From Serinus canaria (lineage: Eukaryota; Chordata; Aves; Passeriformes; Fringillidae), in the NCBI RefSeq assembly GCF_022539315.1, contig NC_066332.1, positions 10,520,164 through 10,584,163 on the forward strand: a DNA stretch of 64,000 bases, read 5' to 3'. This document shows, piece by piece, positions 55,401-64,000 of the stretch. The position numbers were made by a program, and so were the translations under genes. A model generated the notes under the pieces. The model saw only the letters and a program-made list of their open reading frames with translations. It did no database searches and had not been told where the DNA came from. Numbering within the stretch: position 1 is the stretch's first letter; each line of letters starts with the position of its first letter.

Positions 55401-58400
55401 AAATAAAGAGAGGATATTCTCTTAGGCAAATAATTAATATTTTTCAAGAGTGTTCGCACAGATGCCAGGCTATGGTGATTATTTTTGTACAAAGAAAGGA
55501 GAAATTGTTAGTATACTTGTCACTTGAAGTCTGAAATTCAGGTTTTTATACCATAAAAAGCCATAGAAACAACTTCTAAATAAAGAGAAGGTGGTCTGAC
55601 TTGTACTAATTACAGTGTAATGAATTGTGTCATCAGCTGCCCTGTCTGGCAGGTTTCAGCTCTGGCTGAAATAAGAAACTGTCGTGATATTTTTTGCATA
55701 ATTTGTTACTAACATCACCTGGTGTAAGTGGAGTTCAGGGAGTAGGAGGAGCCTGATTAGCTAAGGACAAAGAGGCCTGGTGAATTTTAGGTTGTTCTGC
55801 CTTCTTTTTCTTTTAATATTAAAAAAAGTAAACTTTGACTGTTTGCCAGCATCCCGTGTTTTAAAAACAACTATGGCGTGTCCAGACTGATGGGGGAAAA
55901 ACAGATACTTAAATATGGAGGTAACTTTAATGAAGCTTTCTTGCAGTTTAATCAGGACAAGCTTCCTCAGTCATATAAATAACTATACACAGAATCCCTG
56001 AGAACCTTGGTAGCAGGAACGGGGTACAACTTCGATTCATTTGTTTTCCTGGATGGTACTGCTGAGTCTCACAGGGCAGCTGAGGGCACCTCATGTTTAA
56101 ATGGCACAGCAGGATCACATAAGTGACACTGCCCTGGGACAGGAACTTCTGATCAGCCACAGAATCCCAGAATCACTGGGGCTGGAAAAGACCCCCAAGA
56201 CCATCAAGTCCAACCTGTGGCTGATCCCCACATTGTCACCTAGCCCAGAGCACGAAGTGCCACATCCAGTTGTTCTTGGACACCTCCAGGGATGGTAACA
56301 CCACCACCTCCCTGGACCCCTTCCAGTGCTTCCCCATGGTGCCGGGCTCTTCCAGGAGCTGTGCACAGCACTCCCCTCTTCTCTCTGAGCTGTCCTGCAG
56401 TCGTGTCCCTCTCCATACCTCTTGTGTCAGGGCTGGTTTCCCCTCTCTGAAGAGCAGTTAGTCCCTCTGTCCCCAGGCCACCCCTCACTGCCAGGTTTGC
56501 ATGGCACACAGGTGATCCTTCAGGAGGTGCTCGCTGGCTCCGTGTGCGGGGCTGGGCAGCGGTGCCAGTTTGTCTGTCCTGCTCTCAGGGTAGGGGGAGC
56601 ACTTGGGAGATGCACTGCGGAGGCAATGGGAAGAGTGGCTCTGGGAATTCCAGTGCACAAGGTACCTGTGTGACCTGACCTGGTGCTGTCTCCCTTCCAG
56701 GTGCCATTCACTGTGTTGCAGGGTGAGGGGGTGGAGTACCTGGGCCATGCCAATGACGCTGTGATTGCCATCTCCAACTACCGCCTGCATATCAAATTCA
56801 AGGACTCTGTGATCAATGTGAGTTTGGCTCTGCCTGCACCATCACCTCTCCCAGGGTTTCAGAGCAGGGAGGGGTGGGAATACCCCATTCCTGTTGGCTG
56901 TGGCACAGGAAGGTGGCTCTTGGAGGATGCCAGGCCTGAGCGTGCAGTTGCTGCCTTGTTACTGTATTTAAGTGTGATGGTGGGCTTTTCCTTTGGATAG
57001 TAATTAGGTCTTTCCTTTGCTGTTTTCTTTAAATTCAAGCAGTAACGTTGGTGTTTTTAAAGCTGTTGAGGTTTCTTGCAGGCGAATTTTAATGAGACTT
57101 CTCACCAACACAGAGTCAGGCAGTGGGAGCTTGAGGCTTTCTCTCACTGTCTTGACTTGCTGTCCCTTACTGCAGCTGTTATTTGGCTCAGTTACCTGTG
57201 CTTGACTGGATGTGGTTGAGTCAGGAACTGGCCCCAAGTGGGAGATGACCAAGGGAGAGAACAGAAATCAGAATAATAATCATGGAACAGCTCTGTGCTG
57301 ACTCATGGAGCTCTGTAACCCTGGGAGTGGGATTGTAGTTCACAGAAGCAGCTCGTGACTGGTGGAGCTGTGCTGCAGCGTGAAGAGCCTGCGGGCATGG
57401 CTGCTGGGGCTGCTCTGGCCTGTGGTGCCATGCCCTACATCTGTCCCTCCCTTGCAGGTGCCTTTGAGGATGATGGAAAGTGTGGAGTGTCGGGATATGT
57501 TCCAGCTTCATATCGTCTGCAAAGACTCCAAAGTGATCAGGTATCTGGTTTGTTGCTGTGGTGCAGCTGCTGGTGCTGCAGGCTGGGACGAGCAGCTCTG
57601 GTGGCTCCCCCTGTGATGCCTTTGGAATTGAGCTGCCCATAGTCAGGGCTCTAAGGCCTGGGGCCGTGTTCCTTTTCCTGTCTCAGTCCTAGCTGGGTGA
57701 ATGTCCCCACTAAGGGTGATTTGCCTTTGGGTTTGCAGGTGCCATTTCTCCACCTTCAAGCAGTGCCAGGAGTGGCTGAAGAGGCTGACTCAAGCCATTG
57801 CCCGCCCTGCCAAGCCTGAGGACCTCTTTGCATTCGCCTACCACGCCTGGTGTTTGGGGGTGTGTGTGGATGAAGAGGATCAACACGCACATCTCTGTCG
57901 TCCTGGTGAGCTCCTGGCCTGGTCCTTCCTGCTGCTCTGGCCAGCAGCACTGCACTGCAATTGAGCTCTTGTTCATAAACCCTGTCCGGTTTCAAATTTG
58001 CCTCCCTGGGTCATCCTGTGCCTGGCCTAGAGATCCAGCTGATGGCCATATGCTGCTGGATAAGAAGCACAATGAAGGAATTAGTAACAAACACAACAAA
58101 AAACTTTCTGAACCAGCAACACAGAAGAAGCTTTTCCCTTTCTCCTTGAGAGAAAACATCCCATACTTAAATTCTCTCATCACGAGGTGATAGAGACCTC
58201 AGGCAGTCCTGTCCTGTAGTGGCAAACAGCATCAGCTTTGAGGCAGCCTAATTAATATGAGCCCATCTGCATCTCTTCACCAACACCCAAAAATGCTGGG
58301 ACATTCCCAGGATCAGGTCGGTGGAGAGCTCTGGCTCATCCTTGCTCAGGATGAGTCCATGAAGAGAAAATCAAAGCAAATGAAAGCAAATCAGAGCTTT

Positions 58401-59831
58401 GAGTCCATGAAGAGAAAACCAGATCTGTGCTGGTGCCCTCGTGTGGACTGGGTGTTTCCCTTCCCTGGGAACACAAAGTTCGCTTGCAGTTGCTTTGTCT
58501 TATCAATGATGAAGCTGTTAAAAAATGGAATTAAAATGAGTGAGAAACCTGGCTTTAGACTGAAAAATAAGCTGATCCTAGAGGAGAGCAGCAGTAGCCT
58601 GAATCGAATGTCCAAAGAGAGGTGAGATGGAGGGGTGGGGTTTAGTAATATAGCTATTCCAAGAGAAGCTGATAGAGGAAAGGTAAGCTCTGTGTCCTTA
58701 CCATAGCCCCAAACCCCAGCAATCAGAGATATTTGCTGTGTTTCCTTTAGGGAAAGTGCTTATTGTAAATAAACTCACCGGTTCAAGTTGTTGCTGCAGG
58801 ATATGGCTGAGGTAAAGAGCTTTGCAGTATTTGTTTATTAATAAGATTTGACACTGGAGCAACAAAGCCATCCAGAATTAGTGAGGCAAGGCTAACACAT
58901 GAGATAGGAAACCTTGAGTCAGTGTCTGAGAGCAGTCTGGAGGAAGGAACTGCCTCAGGTGGGTGCTCAGTGCTCCTTGCCATAGGGTTCCTGACATCTA
59001 CTTTGGAAGCTGTCTCTGCCAGATGGGCATAAGTAGGTTAAATTAACCCCCCTATACCCCCTTGGCATGGAGAGGCTGTTTATGTGCCCTGTTATGAGAT
59101 CTGACTTGACAAAACAAGCAGGGGTACCCCTGTGAGGGTCAAGTCTTCCTGGCTTCTGAAGCACAATTATTTCTGCTATCCAGTTGCCCATGAGTTTCTC
59201 CTTGCCAAAAAGATGCTCCCATGGCTGGAGCTCCTCTGCTCTAGAGCCAGGCTGAGAGAGCTGGGAGTGTTCACCTGGAGAAGGGAAAGCTCCAGGGAGA
59301 GCTCAGAGCTACTTCCAGGGCTTAAAGGGGATTATAAAAAAGAGGGAGAGATTTTCTCTAAGGGTGGGTAGTAACAGGACTTGGCGGAACAGTGTTAAAG
59401 TGAGAGAGGGCAAGGTTAGATGGGATGTTAAAAGGAATTCTTGAATCAGGGAAATGGAGAGGTTCTGGCAAAGGGTGCCTAGAGCAGCTGTGTCTGCCTC
59501 TAGATCCCTGGCAGTGCCCAAGGCCAGGCTGGACATGGCTTGGAGCAACCTGGGATAGTGGAAGTTGTCCCTGCCATGGCAGGGGGTGGAACGGGATGAG
59601 CTTCAGGTCCCTGCTGACCCAAACCTTTCTATGGTTTTGTGACTCTTTCCAGCCTGTGACATTTGCTGTGGAGTTCCACAAACAGGTTCAGATTCCTCTG
59701 TGCTGTCAGTAACTTCCTGTGCTCTGTTCCTCAGGGGACCATGTGAGGTTCCGGTTCGAGATGGAGCTGGTGAGGATGGGCTTCGACCTGCAGAATGCCT
59801 GGCGTGTCTCTGACATCAACAACAACTACAA
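43418..59831 (+). CDS. MTMR4: MTMR4, myotubularin-related phosphatase, N-terminal exons (partial)
   Basis: Exons: 43339-43420 (5' UTR plus the ATG at 43418-43420), 54141-54230, 56701-56817, 57458-57540, 57739-57905 and 59735-59831. All have GT-AG borders and compatible phases; the last ends in phase 2, so the gene continues past the right edge. The 185 residues visible include [20 protein letters not shown], the PH-GRAM fold with [39 protein letters not shown] and [17 protein letters not shown], then [16 protein letters not shown]4 dephosphorylates PI(3)P and PI(3,5)P2 on endosomes; its catalytic domain, coiled coil and FYVE finger should follow outside the window. MTMR4 fits better than MTMR3 at the N-terminus and in the [12 protein letters not shown] stretch. 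Assignment of the ATG exon rests on splice-site fit and on the start codon falling at the exon end. Confidence 0.9.
43445..43906 (+). mobile_element. CR1 LINE fragment, about 460 bp
   Basis: CR1 words run in forward order, from GGGCTGGAGCATGTCCAGGG through AGCCTGGAGAAAAGGAAGCT, TGGCACAGCTGTCCAGGGCA and TTTTCCAACCCTAACGATTC to CCATGATTCTGG. It begins 24 bases after the donor of the MTMR4 ATG exon, so it inserted almost on the splice site. Confidence 0.9.
45619..45780 (+). repeat. T-rich / (TTTG)n low-complexity tract
   Basis: About 160 bases are almost only T and G, with runs of up to a dozen T. The Phe/Gly/Val frames across it are meaningless. Confidence 0.85.
46569..46955 (+). mobile_element. 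solo LTR of an endogenous retrovirus, ERVK-like
   Basis: This 387-bp element starts TGTC and ends ACA, and is flanked on both sides by the same six bases, CTAGCT (46563-46568 and 46956-46961), a target-site duplication. Near its 3' end is a TATA/AATAAA region (AATAAA at 46876-46881) as in an LTR U3-R. The sequence style (GGATTTCTCC, GAGAAACTGAGAGGCCTC, TAGTATAGTTTTAATAT, CATGGAGTCAAC) resembles LTRs common in songbirds. No internal retroviral genes remain, so it is the product of LTR-LTR recombination. The six-base duplication suits class II (ERVK) elements. Confidence 0.85.
48345..48384 (-). mobile_element. CR1 3'-end remnant
   Basis: AGAGTCATGGAATGCTTTGG followed by AGAAGGGACCTT is the CR1 terminal phrase in reverse complement. 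Only about 40 bases are recognisable. Confidence 0.55.
50504..50557. other. perfect 21-bp hairpin with 12-base loop
   Basis: The arms at 50504-50524 and 50537-50557 are exact reverse complements (AGGGTCAGGT at the outer end, AATTTTGC at the loop side). No mismatch occurs over 21 pairs. It is not part of a recognised repeat and lies in MTMR4 intron 2. Confidence 0.9.
51080..51375. repeat. degenerate G-rich minisatellite beside the alternative promoter
   Basis: Units such as GGTGGAGGGCTCGG and GGGCAGAGGGC recur about seven times with variable spacers such as TTGATGCC or GCGGTGCC. The array gives long frames in several registers and abuts the CpG island on its left. Confidence 0.55.
51376..51835. 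promoter_or_regulatory. MTMR4: CpG island, probable second promoter of MTMR4
   Basis: Dense CpG and GC-box sequence ends in an exon with a consensus donor (GTAAGT at 51833). It sits 2.3 kb upstream of the first shared MTMR4 coding exon. Confidence 0.6.
51782..51832 (+). CDS. MTMR4: alternative first coding exon of MTMR4
   Basis: From the ATG at 51782 (or the better-placed ATG at 51788) the exon reads [17 protein letters not shown] and ends at the donor in phase 0. That is exactly the phase needed to join the exon at 54141 and continue GEEGPP. It would give an N-terminus of 15 to 17 extra residues in place of the single Met from the distal ATG exon. The frame upstream of these ATGs is open through the GC-rich leader, so the exact start is not fixed. 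No transcript evidence. Confidence 0.5.
53285..53430 (+). mobile_element. CR1 LINE 3' fragment
   Basis: GGACAATGCTCTGAGACACA, TGGGATTTGGGGTGTCCTGT, GCAGGACCAGGAGTGGGA and the TTCCAGCTCAAGATACTCTG end follow the CR1 subfamily tail also seen at 62.3 kb. The end is worn. Confidence 0.7.
55060..55200 (+). mobile_element. CR1 LINE 3' fragment
   Basis: AGTGTTCAAGACCACTTTGG, CTGCCCATGGCAGGGCGTGG and CCAAACCATTCCAGGATCCT form a CR1 3' end in forward orientation, in MTMR4 intron. Confidence 0.85.
55440..56000. other. AT-rich intronic segment, no gene seen
   Basis: The stretch is repeat-free and AT-rich with TACTAATTACAGTGTAATGA type words. It could contain a conserved intronic element; no coding signal is present. 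Confidence 0.25.
56155..56480 (-). mobile_element. CR1 LINE 3' fragment, different subfamily
   Basis: The reverse complement of a CR1 3' end carries the words AGAATCCCAGAATCACTGGG, AAGACCATCAAGTCCAACCT, GGACACCTCCAGGGATGGTA and CACCACCTCCCTGGACCCCT. These match the subfamily whose 3' region reads 'accaccacctccctgggcagcc' in reverse. It ends 220 bases before an MTMR4 exon. Confidence 0.88.
58352..58418 (+). repeat. 19-base direct repeat, 48-base spacing
   Basis: TGAGTCCATGAAGAGAAAA occurs at 58352-58370 and 58400-58418. AAAGCAAATGAAAGCAAAT lies between, a second small duplication. This is a recent local slippage-type duplication in an MTMR4 intron. Confidence 0.8.
59215..59645 (+). mobile_element. 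CR1 LINE fragment, about 430 bp
   Basis: Forward CR1 words include GAGAGCTGGGAGTGTTCACC, TGGAGAAGGGAAAGCTCCAG, ATTATAAAAAAGAGGGAGAG, AAGGCCAGGCTGGACATGGC and CAAACCTTTCTATGGTTTTG. It is among the best-preserved copies and ends 90 bases before an MTMR4 exon. Confidence 0.9.
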
Positions 59832-62800
59832 GTGAGTGTTTCATCACAGACCCCCCCTACTCTCCTCTTGCCTTACTTTTCCCTTGGTGATCCCTGTGCA
59901 GGGCAGTGGGTGAGTCAAGCTTCAGCTAATCCTCCTTCCTGGCCTTGACAGCCCCCAGGCTGATCAGAGTATGAGCCAGATCCCTTTTCTTTCTGCCTTT
60001 CACATCGTGGAATTGGAGAAGGAATACGCCCCAAACATCAGAGCTAGCAGTAACTGTAAATGCTGACTCAGGTAGTTTATCATGTGGTGGCTCTTATTCC
60101 TCATGGAAAACATTTGGGAGTCTGGAGGTCTATCCATTGTGGGTTTGTCTTTCTGGTCAGTCCTCCTCTCCAAAAAGCTCGGTTTGACATAACAGCCACA
60201 GTTTTCATACACTCAGGCAGCTGTTCAGCTCTGTGAGGAGCTGGGGTTAGCCAGTGGAGAGCTGTTGGCAGGCTCAGGAGTCTGGGAATGAGCGAGGCTT
60301 GTTCAGTCAGAGCAGAAGAAGCTGAAGGGTGATCTGCCTCCAGCTGCTGGCAAGGCATTCACAAAGGGCATGGAGTAAAACTTTTGGCAGTGGCACATGG
60401 CAGAACAAGAGGTGGCGGCCCCAAAGTGCAGCTTGGGAGTTTCACAATGTATAAGGGAAAAGAGCATTTCCTGGGAACATGATGGTGTGCTGAGCACATC
60501 CCCACAGGGGGTTCTCCATCACTGTGATGTCACGTTTCAGTTGAGCCAGTGTTGAAAGTGTTCCCTGTGGGCATTGGGGTGGAAATTTCTACAAGGTTTT
60601 CCCACTCTCACAGTGGAAGAGACCTTTTGCCAATAATCAGTGTTTCCAGCCTGCCTTCTATTCTGGCAGGAGCACAGGACTATTGGAGAAGGGCAGCTGC
60701 ACTGTTTGCAGGAGGCAGCATTAAGCCAATGGGATTTCAAACTTTGGACATACTCATTTGTGCATTTCCTATAATCCTGTTCTTGAAACCACTGCTATCC
60801 CTCAGCTTTTTTTCTCTGTCCCAGCCAGTCCAGGCATTCCCATCACCTATGGATTGGACAGTTCTAGGTCACTGGTTTCCTGTGGAGACCATGAGAAATC
60901 TCAGACACACTGGACTGGGGAAATCCCAGTTTTGGAGCTTGCTGTCTGTTCCATTTTCCTGAAGAATCCAGGCCACAAGCACTAAATTTGAGGGGTGATT
61001 TCCATTTTACCTCTTCCCTACTGACCACGTTGTTACTTTGGGACTGTTCACATGACTTTGCTGGCACAAAGTTTCTTTTTTTGTTTCACTTTACACAGTT
61101 TCTCCAAGGTTGCCAAATAAAAGTTGTTGTCCTGAACTGCTGTGTTTTGGAGTGCACAGCCTGTGGGTCCCTGCCCTACACAGAGTCTCTGTATGTAGGG
61201 TCTTCTTCCCTGCTGGGTCTTGGGGTGTGGTTCCCTCTGACTATTTCAGGAAGTTCAGCTTCCACTGACCATCTGTGTTTTGCTTCCTGGTGAGTAATAC
61301 ACAGCCATTAACCGCCTACTCTGAAGACAGGTGTTTGATTTCCAACCAAACTAGGGAAGAAAGGACTTAAAACAAACCTCAGCAAGCTGGGTGTGGGCTT
61401 GGCTTTGCTCTGCGTGCCAAGTTGCTCCCTGGGGATCCTCAGCAAGTCCCAGCTTCCTGCAGACATCCCGGGATCTCAGGAGTGGTGTAATTGCCTTGTG
61501 CGACTCAAACCAGTTCACTCTTGCTGCTGGGGGAGTGTGGCTTTAAATCCTGCCCTAGCTTTTGATCATAACCACCTGCCTCTATTCACAGGGATCAGGT
61601 TACTTTTTAACTGTTTATAGTTCTTTTATCTTTTATTTCCCTGCATTGGCAAAACAGTGTTGTTAAAGACAGGATACTCCAAGGTAATGGCTTTGTTCCT
61701 CGTCTTTCAAGTCTGTTCCGAGATGTCCTTATCTGGGAACCATTATCTGCTTCCTGGCGACAGCCATCATAAAATGAGAGCAATACAAGCTTATAGTAAC
61801 CACTCCTTCAGTCTAGATAAAAGTGTACAGTGATAATAAAATTATTACACGGTCTCTCGCTGGCTCTCACATCTTCAGGAATCTTATACCCAGGGAAATG
61901 GGATCACTCCAGCATTGCCCATCTGGTCCACACAGGCTCTCTGAGGTAGTTGCTTCATATCAGCCTTAGTACTGGTGCATTTGGTACACATGTAGTTCCT
62001 TCAAAAAAAGGAAAAAAAACCAAAAACACTTTGCCTCCAATGTTGATGTTCATTTTTAGGTTTCATCTTTTTACAGTTGGGATTTTATTTAACTTTTGAG
62101 TTGATGAGGAGAAAGTTGCCTGGAGTTCTGTTACTGCTTTAGCCAGATGGTGTTTTCTACTGGTCTCTGAGACTGCTCTTAATTCAAATTTTGTCTTTTT
62201 TACACTTCTCTATAAATTTTGATACTATCCATACCATTGGAAAGGTGTAATTACTGTCCCTGCTTGGATTTGCCACAGGAATGTGTGGACTGTGAGGACT
62301 GTTAGTGATACAAGTGTTTGCCTTCTGTGAAACAAGAGCTTGGACAAGGCTCTCAGGGACAGGATGGGATTGTTGGGGTGTCCTGTGTATGGCCAGGGGC
62401 TGGACTTGATCCTCATGGATTCCTTCCAAACCAGGGTATTCCATGATTCCTCTCCCTCATTGTTATCTCTGTGGTTAGAAGGTTCTCCATCAATCCTCAT
62501 TCACAGGGGCTGATTCCTGTGTCTGTGTTGTTCCAGCCACCCTTTCCTTCCATCAAACCTCACAATTCAAGGCTGTTTCCCTTTGTTGTCTGGCTCAGGC
62601 TGGGGCTTTCCAGGCCACCCCACAGCAGGTGGTTCCCTTTAGGACTCCTGTTGTGGTGAAAAATGATGGTTGAAGTTCTGAACTATTTCTTATCTTCTCA
62701 AGAGCAGCTGTTTCCTAAGTGGAGCATCCTTCAGCTCTATGGGGACATACCTGGGAAAAAACACAGGCACACAAAAAATTTCAAAAATCCCTTCTGAAAA

Positions 62801-64000
62801 TCTAAATTTGCCCTATCTGCTCATTCACTGATGTTTCAGGTAGCTCTCACACATGAGGAGTGACCTCCCTCCAATCAGCCGTGTTGACTCAAAATCCAAG
62901 TGCCCTGAACTTAACCCTTTGTGTGGTTGTTGCTCTTGTGGGAGCCTTATCCCCTCTAAAAACACTACTGAATCTACTGAGTGATGAATGCTGTGACAAA
63001 GGGAATTTTCAATTATTCTACTTTGGAGCAGCTTAGGTCCAAAGGAAGAGTCAGAGACTTGATGATTTTGGTGGTAGCACCAAGAAACACCTGAGTGTGT
63101 CTGAAAATGTCACCTTTGGTTCAGACACTTGTATGTTCTGTGTAGAAGCAACACAAGTCTCCCAGCCTTTCTTCTTCTCTTCCATTCCCTGTGGATGCCA
63201 TTACTATCACTCCAGGGATTGGTAGTGTTGCCTCAATGCTGTCCTGTTTCTCTTCAGGCTTGGGGTTTGATCCATGCACATTCTGGTGGATGCTTGTCAC
63301 TCTGGGCTGGTCACACTGTCGCCCCCACCTTCCCCTGGAAGTTGCCCACACTTTGTTCACAAGCTCAGCCTATTTAGGTCTTCCTAGAAAGTTTGTACCC
63401 TGAAACTTAGGGTGCCACAGATATCCTTCCTTGTATCAGTTTTTAAGATACTGTTAAGCCAACAGAGTTGCTTATCCTGGGTTTTCACTTCCTCTACTGT
63501 ATTCCTCTGGAATTCTAGCCTAGAAAGACATGTCTCTTTGTCTTGACCTTATTGCCTGTTTCTATGCACCCTGCTTGAATTTGGCTTCACTTCTCAAAGA
63601 TGTCCTGTTTCCTACCTGAATTAAATTGATTTCTATCTTACTGTTTCCCTAAGGCTACAAAGTTTTAGTGATTTAACTCTTGGAAGATACACTCCTGAGC
63701 CTCTCCTGGACTACCTCTCCCCAGTCTGTACTTTTAAGACATCACCCATGTTTCATCTGAGGTGCCAGGGAACTGTTTGCACTTCAGTAAAGCCTGTTCA
63801 TGTATAGACTCAGCTATTCCATAAGTTCCTCCAGACCTGAACAGGTGCTAACCCTCTCCCACATTCCTGCATCTTCAGTCATGCTTCACTGCTTCTCTAA
63901 TTTCCTGCCTTATGGAATCTTAGGCATTTCAGAGATATCCAAGCCCAGACATCCTACCACAAACAACCTGGTCTTCACCTTCTTAACTGACAGCTTTAAT
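59832..64000. other. MTMR4: MTMR4 intron, open at the right edge
   Basis: After the donor at 59832 no exon continuing the MTMR4 protein was found up to the window end, so this intron exceeds 4.1 kb. It contains one CR1 fragment and an AT-rich stretch near 61.6-62.1 kb; the rest is unassigned. Confidence 0.6.
62335..62452 (+). mobile_element. CR1 LINE 3' fragment
   Basis: AAGAGCTTGGACAAGGCTCT, TGGGATTGTTGGGGTGTCCT, GGGGCTGGACTTGATCCTCA and the ATTCCATGATTC end are CR1 3' terminal words of the same subfamily as the copy at 53.3 kb. Confidence 0.85.

Noticed and set aside
59832..64000. further MTMR4 exons before the right edge
   Set aside because: No frame continues the conserved sequence that should follow the tyrosine-lysine at the end of the last exon.

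Overview
The window is vertebrate nuclear DNA and almost certainly avian. It has compact GC-rich genes with CpG islands, many truncated CR1 LINE copies carrying the usual 3' tail, and a 387-bp solo LTR of a kind familiar from songbird genomes, flanked by a 6-bp target duplication. The gene content (claudin-3, claudin-4, ABHD11, MTMR4) suggests the bird microchromosome corresponding to chicken chromosome 19. That placement is inferred from gene content, not computed.

Left part (1-17 kb): this is the claudin/ABHD11 block, which in mammals lies in the Williams-Beuren interval. The window opens with a possible 3' end of an upstream plus-strand gene. Two single-exon minus-strand claudins follow: an unassigned paralog at 1065-1703 and CLDN4 at 4515-5144. 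A 6.9-kb divergent spacer separates CLDN4 from plus-strand CLDN3 (12060-12704). The spacer holds minisatellites, a TG-rich tract and a CpG-rich, promoter-like segment near its midpoint. ABHD11 (13849-16450, six coding exons) follows, with a CpG-island promoter and a clear poly(A) signal.

Middle part (17-23 kb): three minus-strand poly(A) signals are followed by about 2.2 kb of strange, noisy polypyrimidine sequence. Next comes a minus-strand exon that reads as a CARD of the inflammatory-caspase type, interrupted by small frameshifts that mostly fall in homopolymers, and a possible Pro/Ser-rich linker exon. No caspase catalytic domain is visible.

Right part (22.3-64 kb): this is read as the 5' part of MTMR4 on the plus strand. 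A CpG island at 22.3-23.35 kb contains a perfect GTCACGTGAC (CLEAR-type) site and is the likely distal promoter. An exon at 43339-43420 ends exactly with the start ATG. A second CpG island at 51.4-51.8 kb supplies an in-frame alternative first exon. Five further coding exons (54141-59831) encode the PH-GRAM region. The phosphatase and FYVE exons lie beyond the right edge. The long introns hold CR1 fragments, a solo LTR, a T-rich tract, two perfect hairpins and AT-rich segments that may be conserved noncoding elements.

The claudins are tight-junction proteins, ABHD11 is a mitochondrial hydrolase and MTMR4 is an endosomal 3-phosphoinositide phosphatase. They share no pathway. Their adjacency reflects chromosome history, with mammalian 7q11.23-type and 17q22-type genes side by side.
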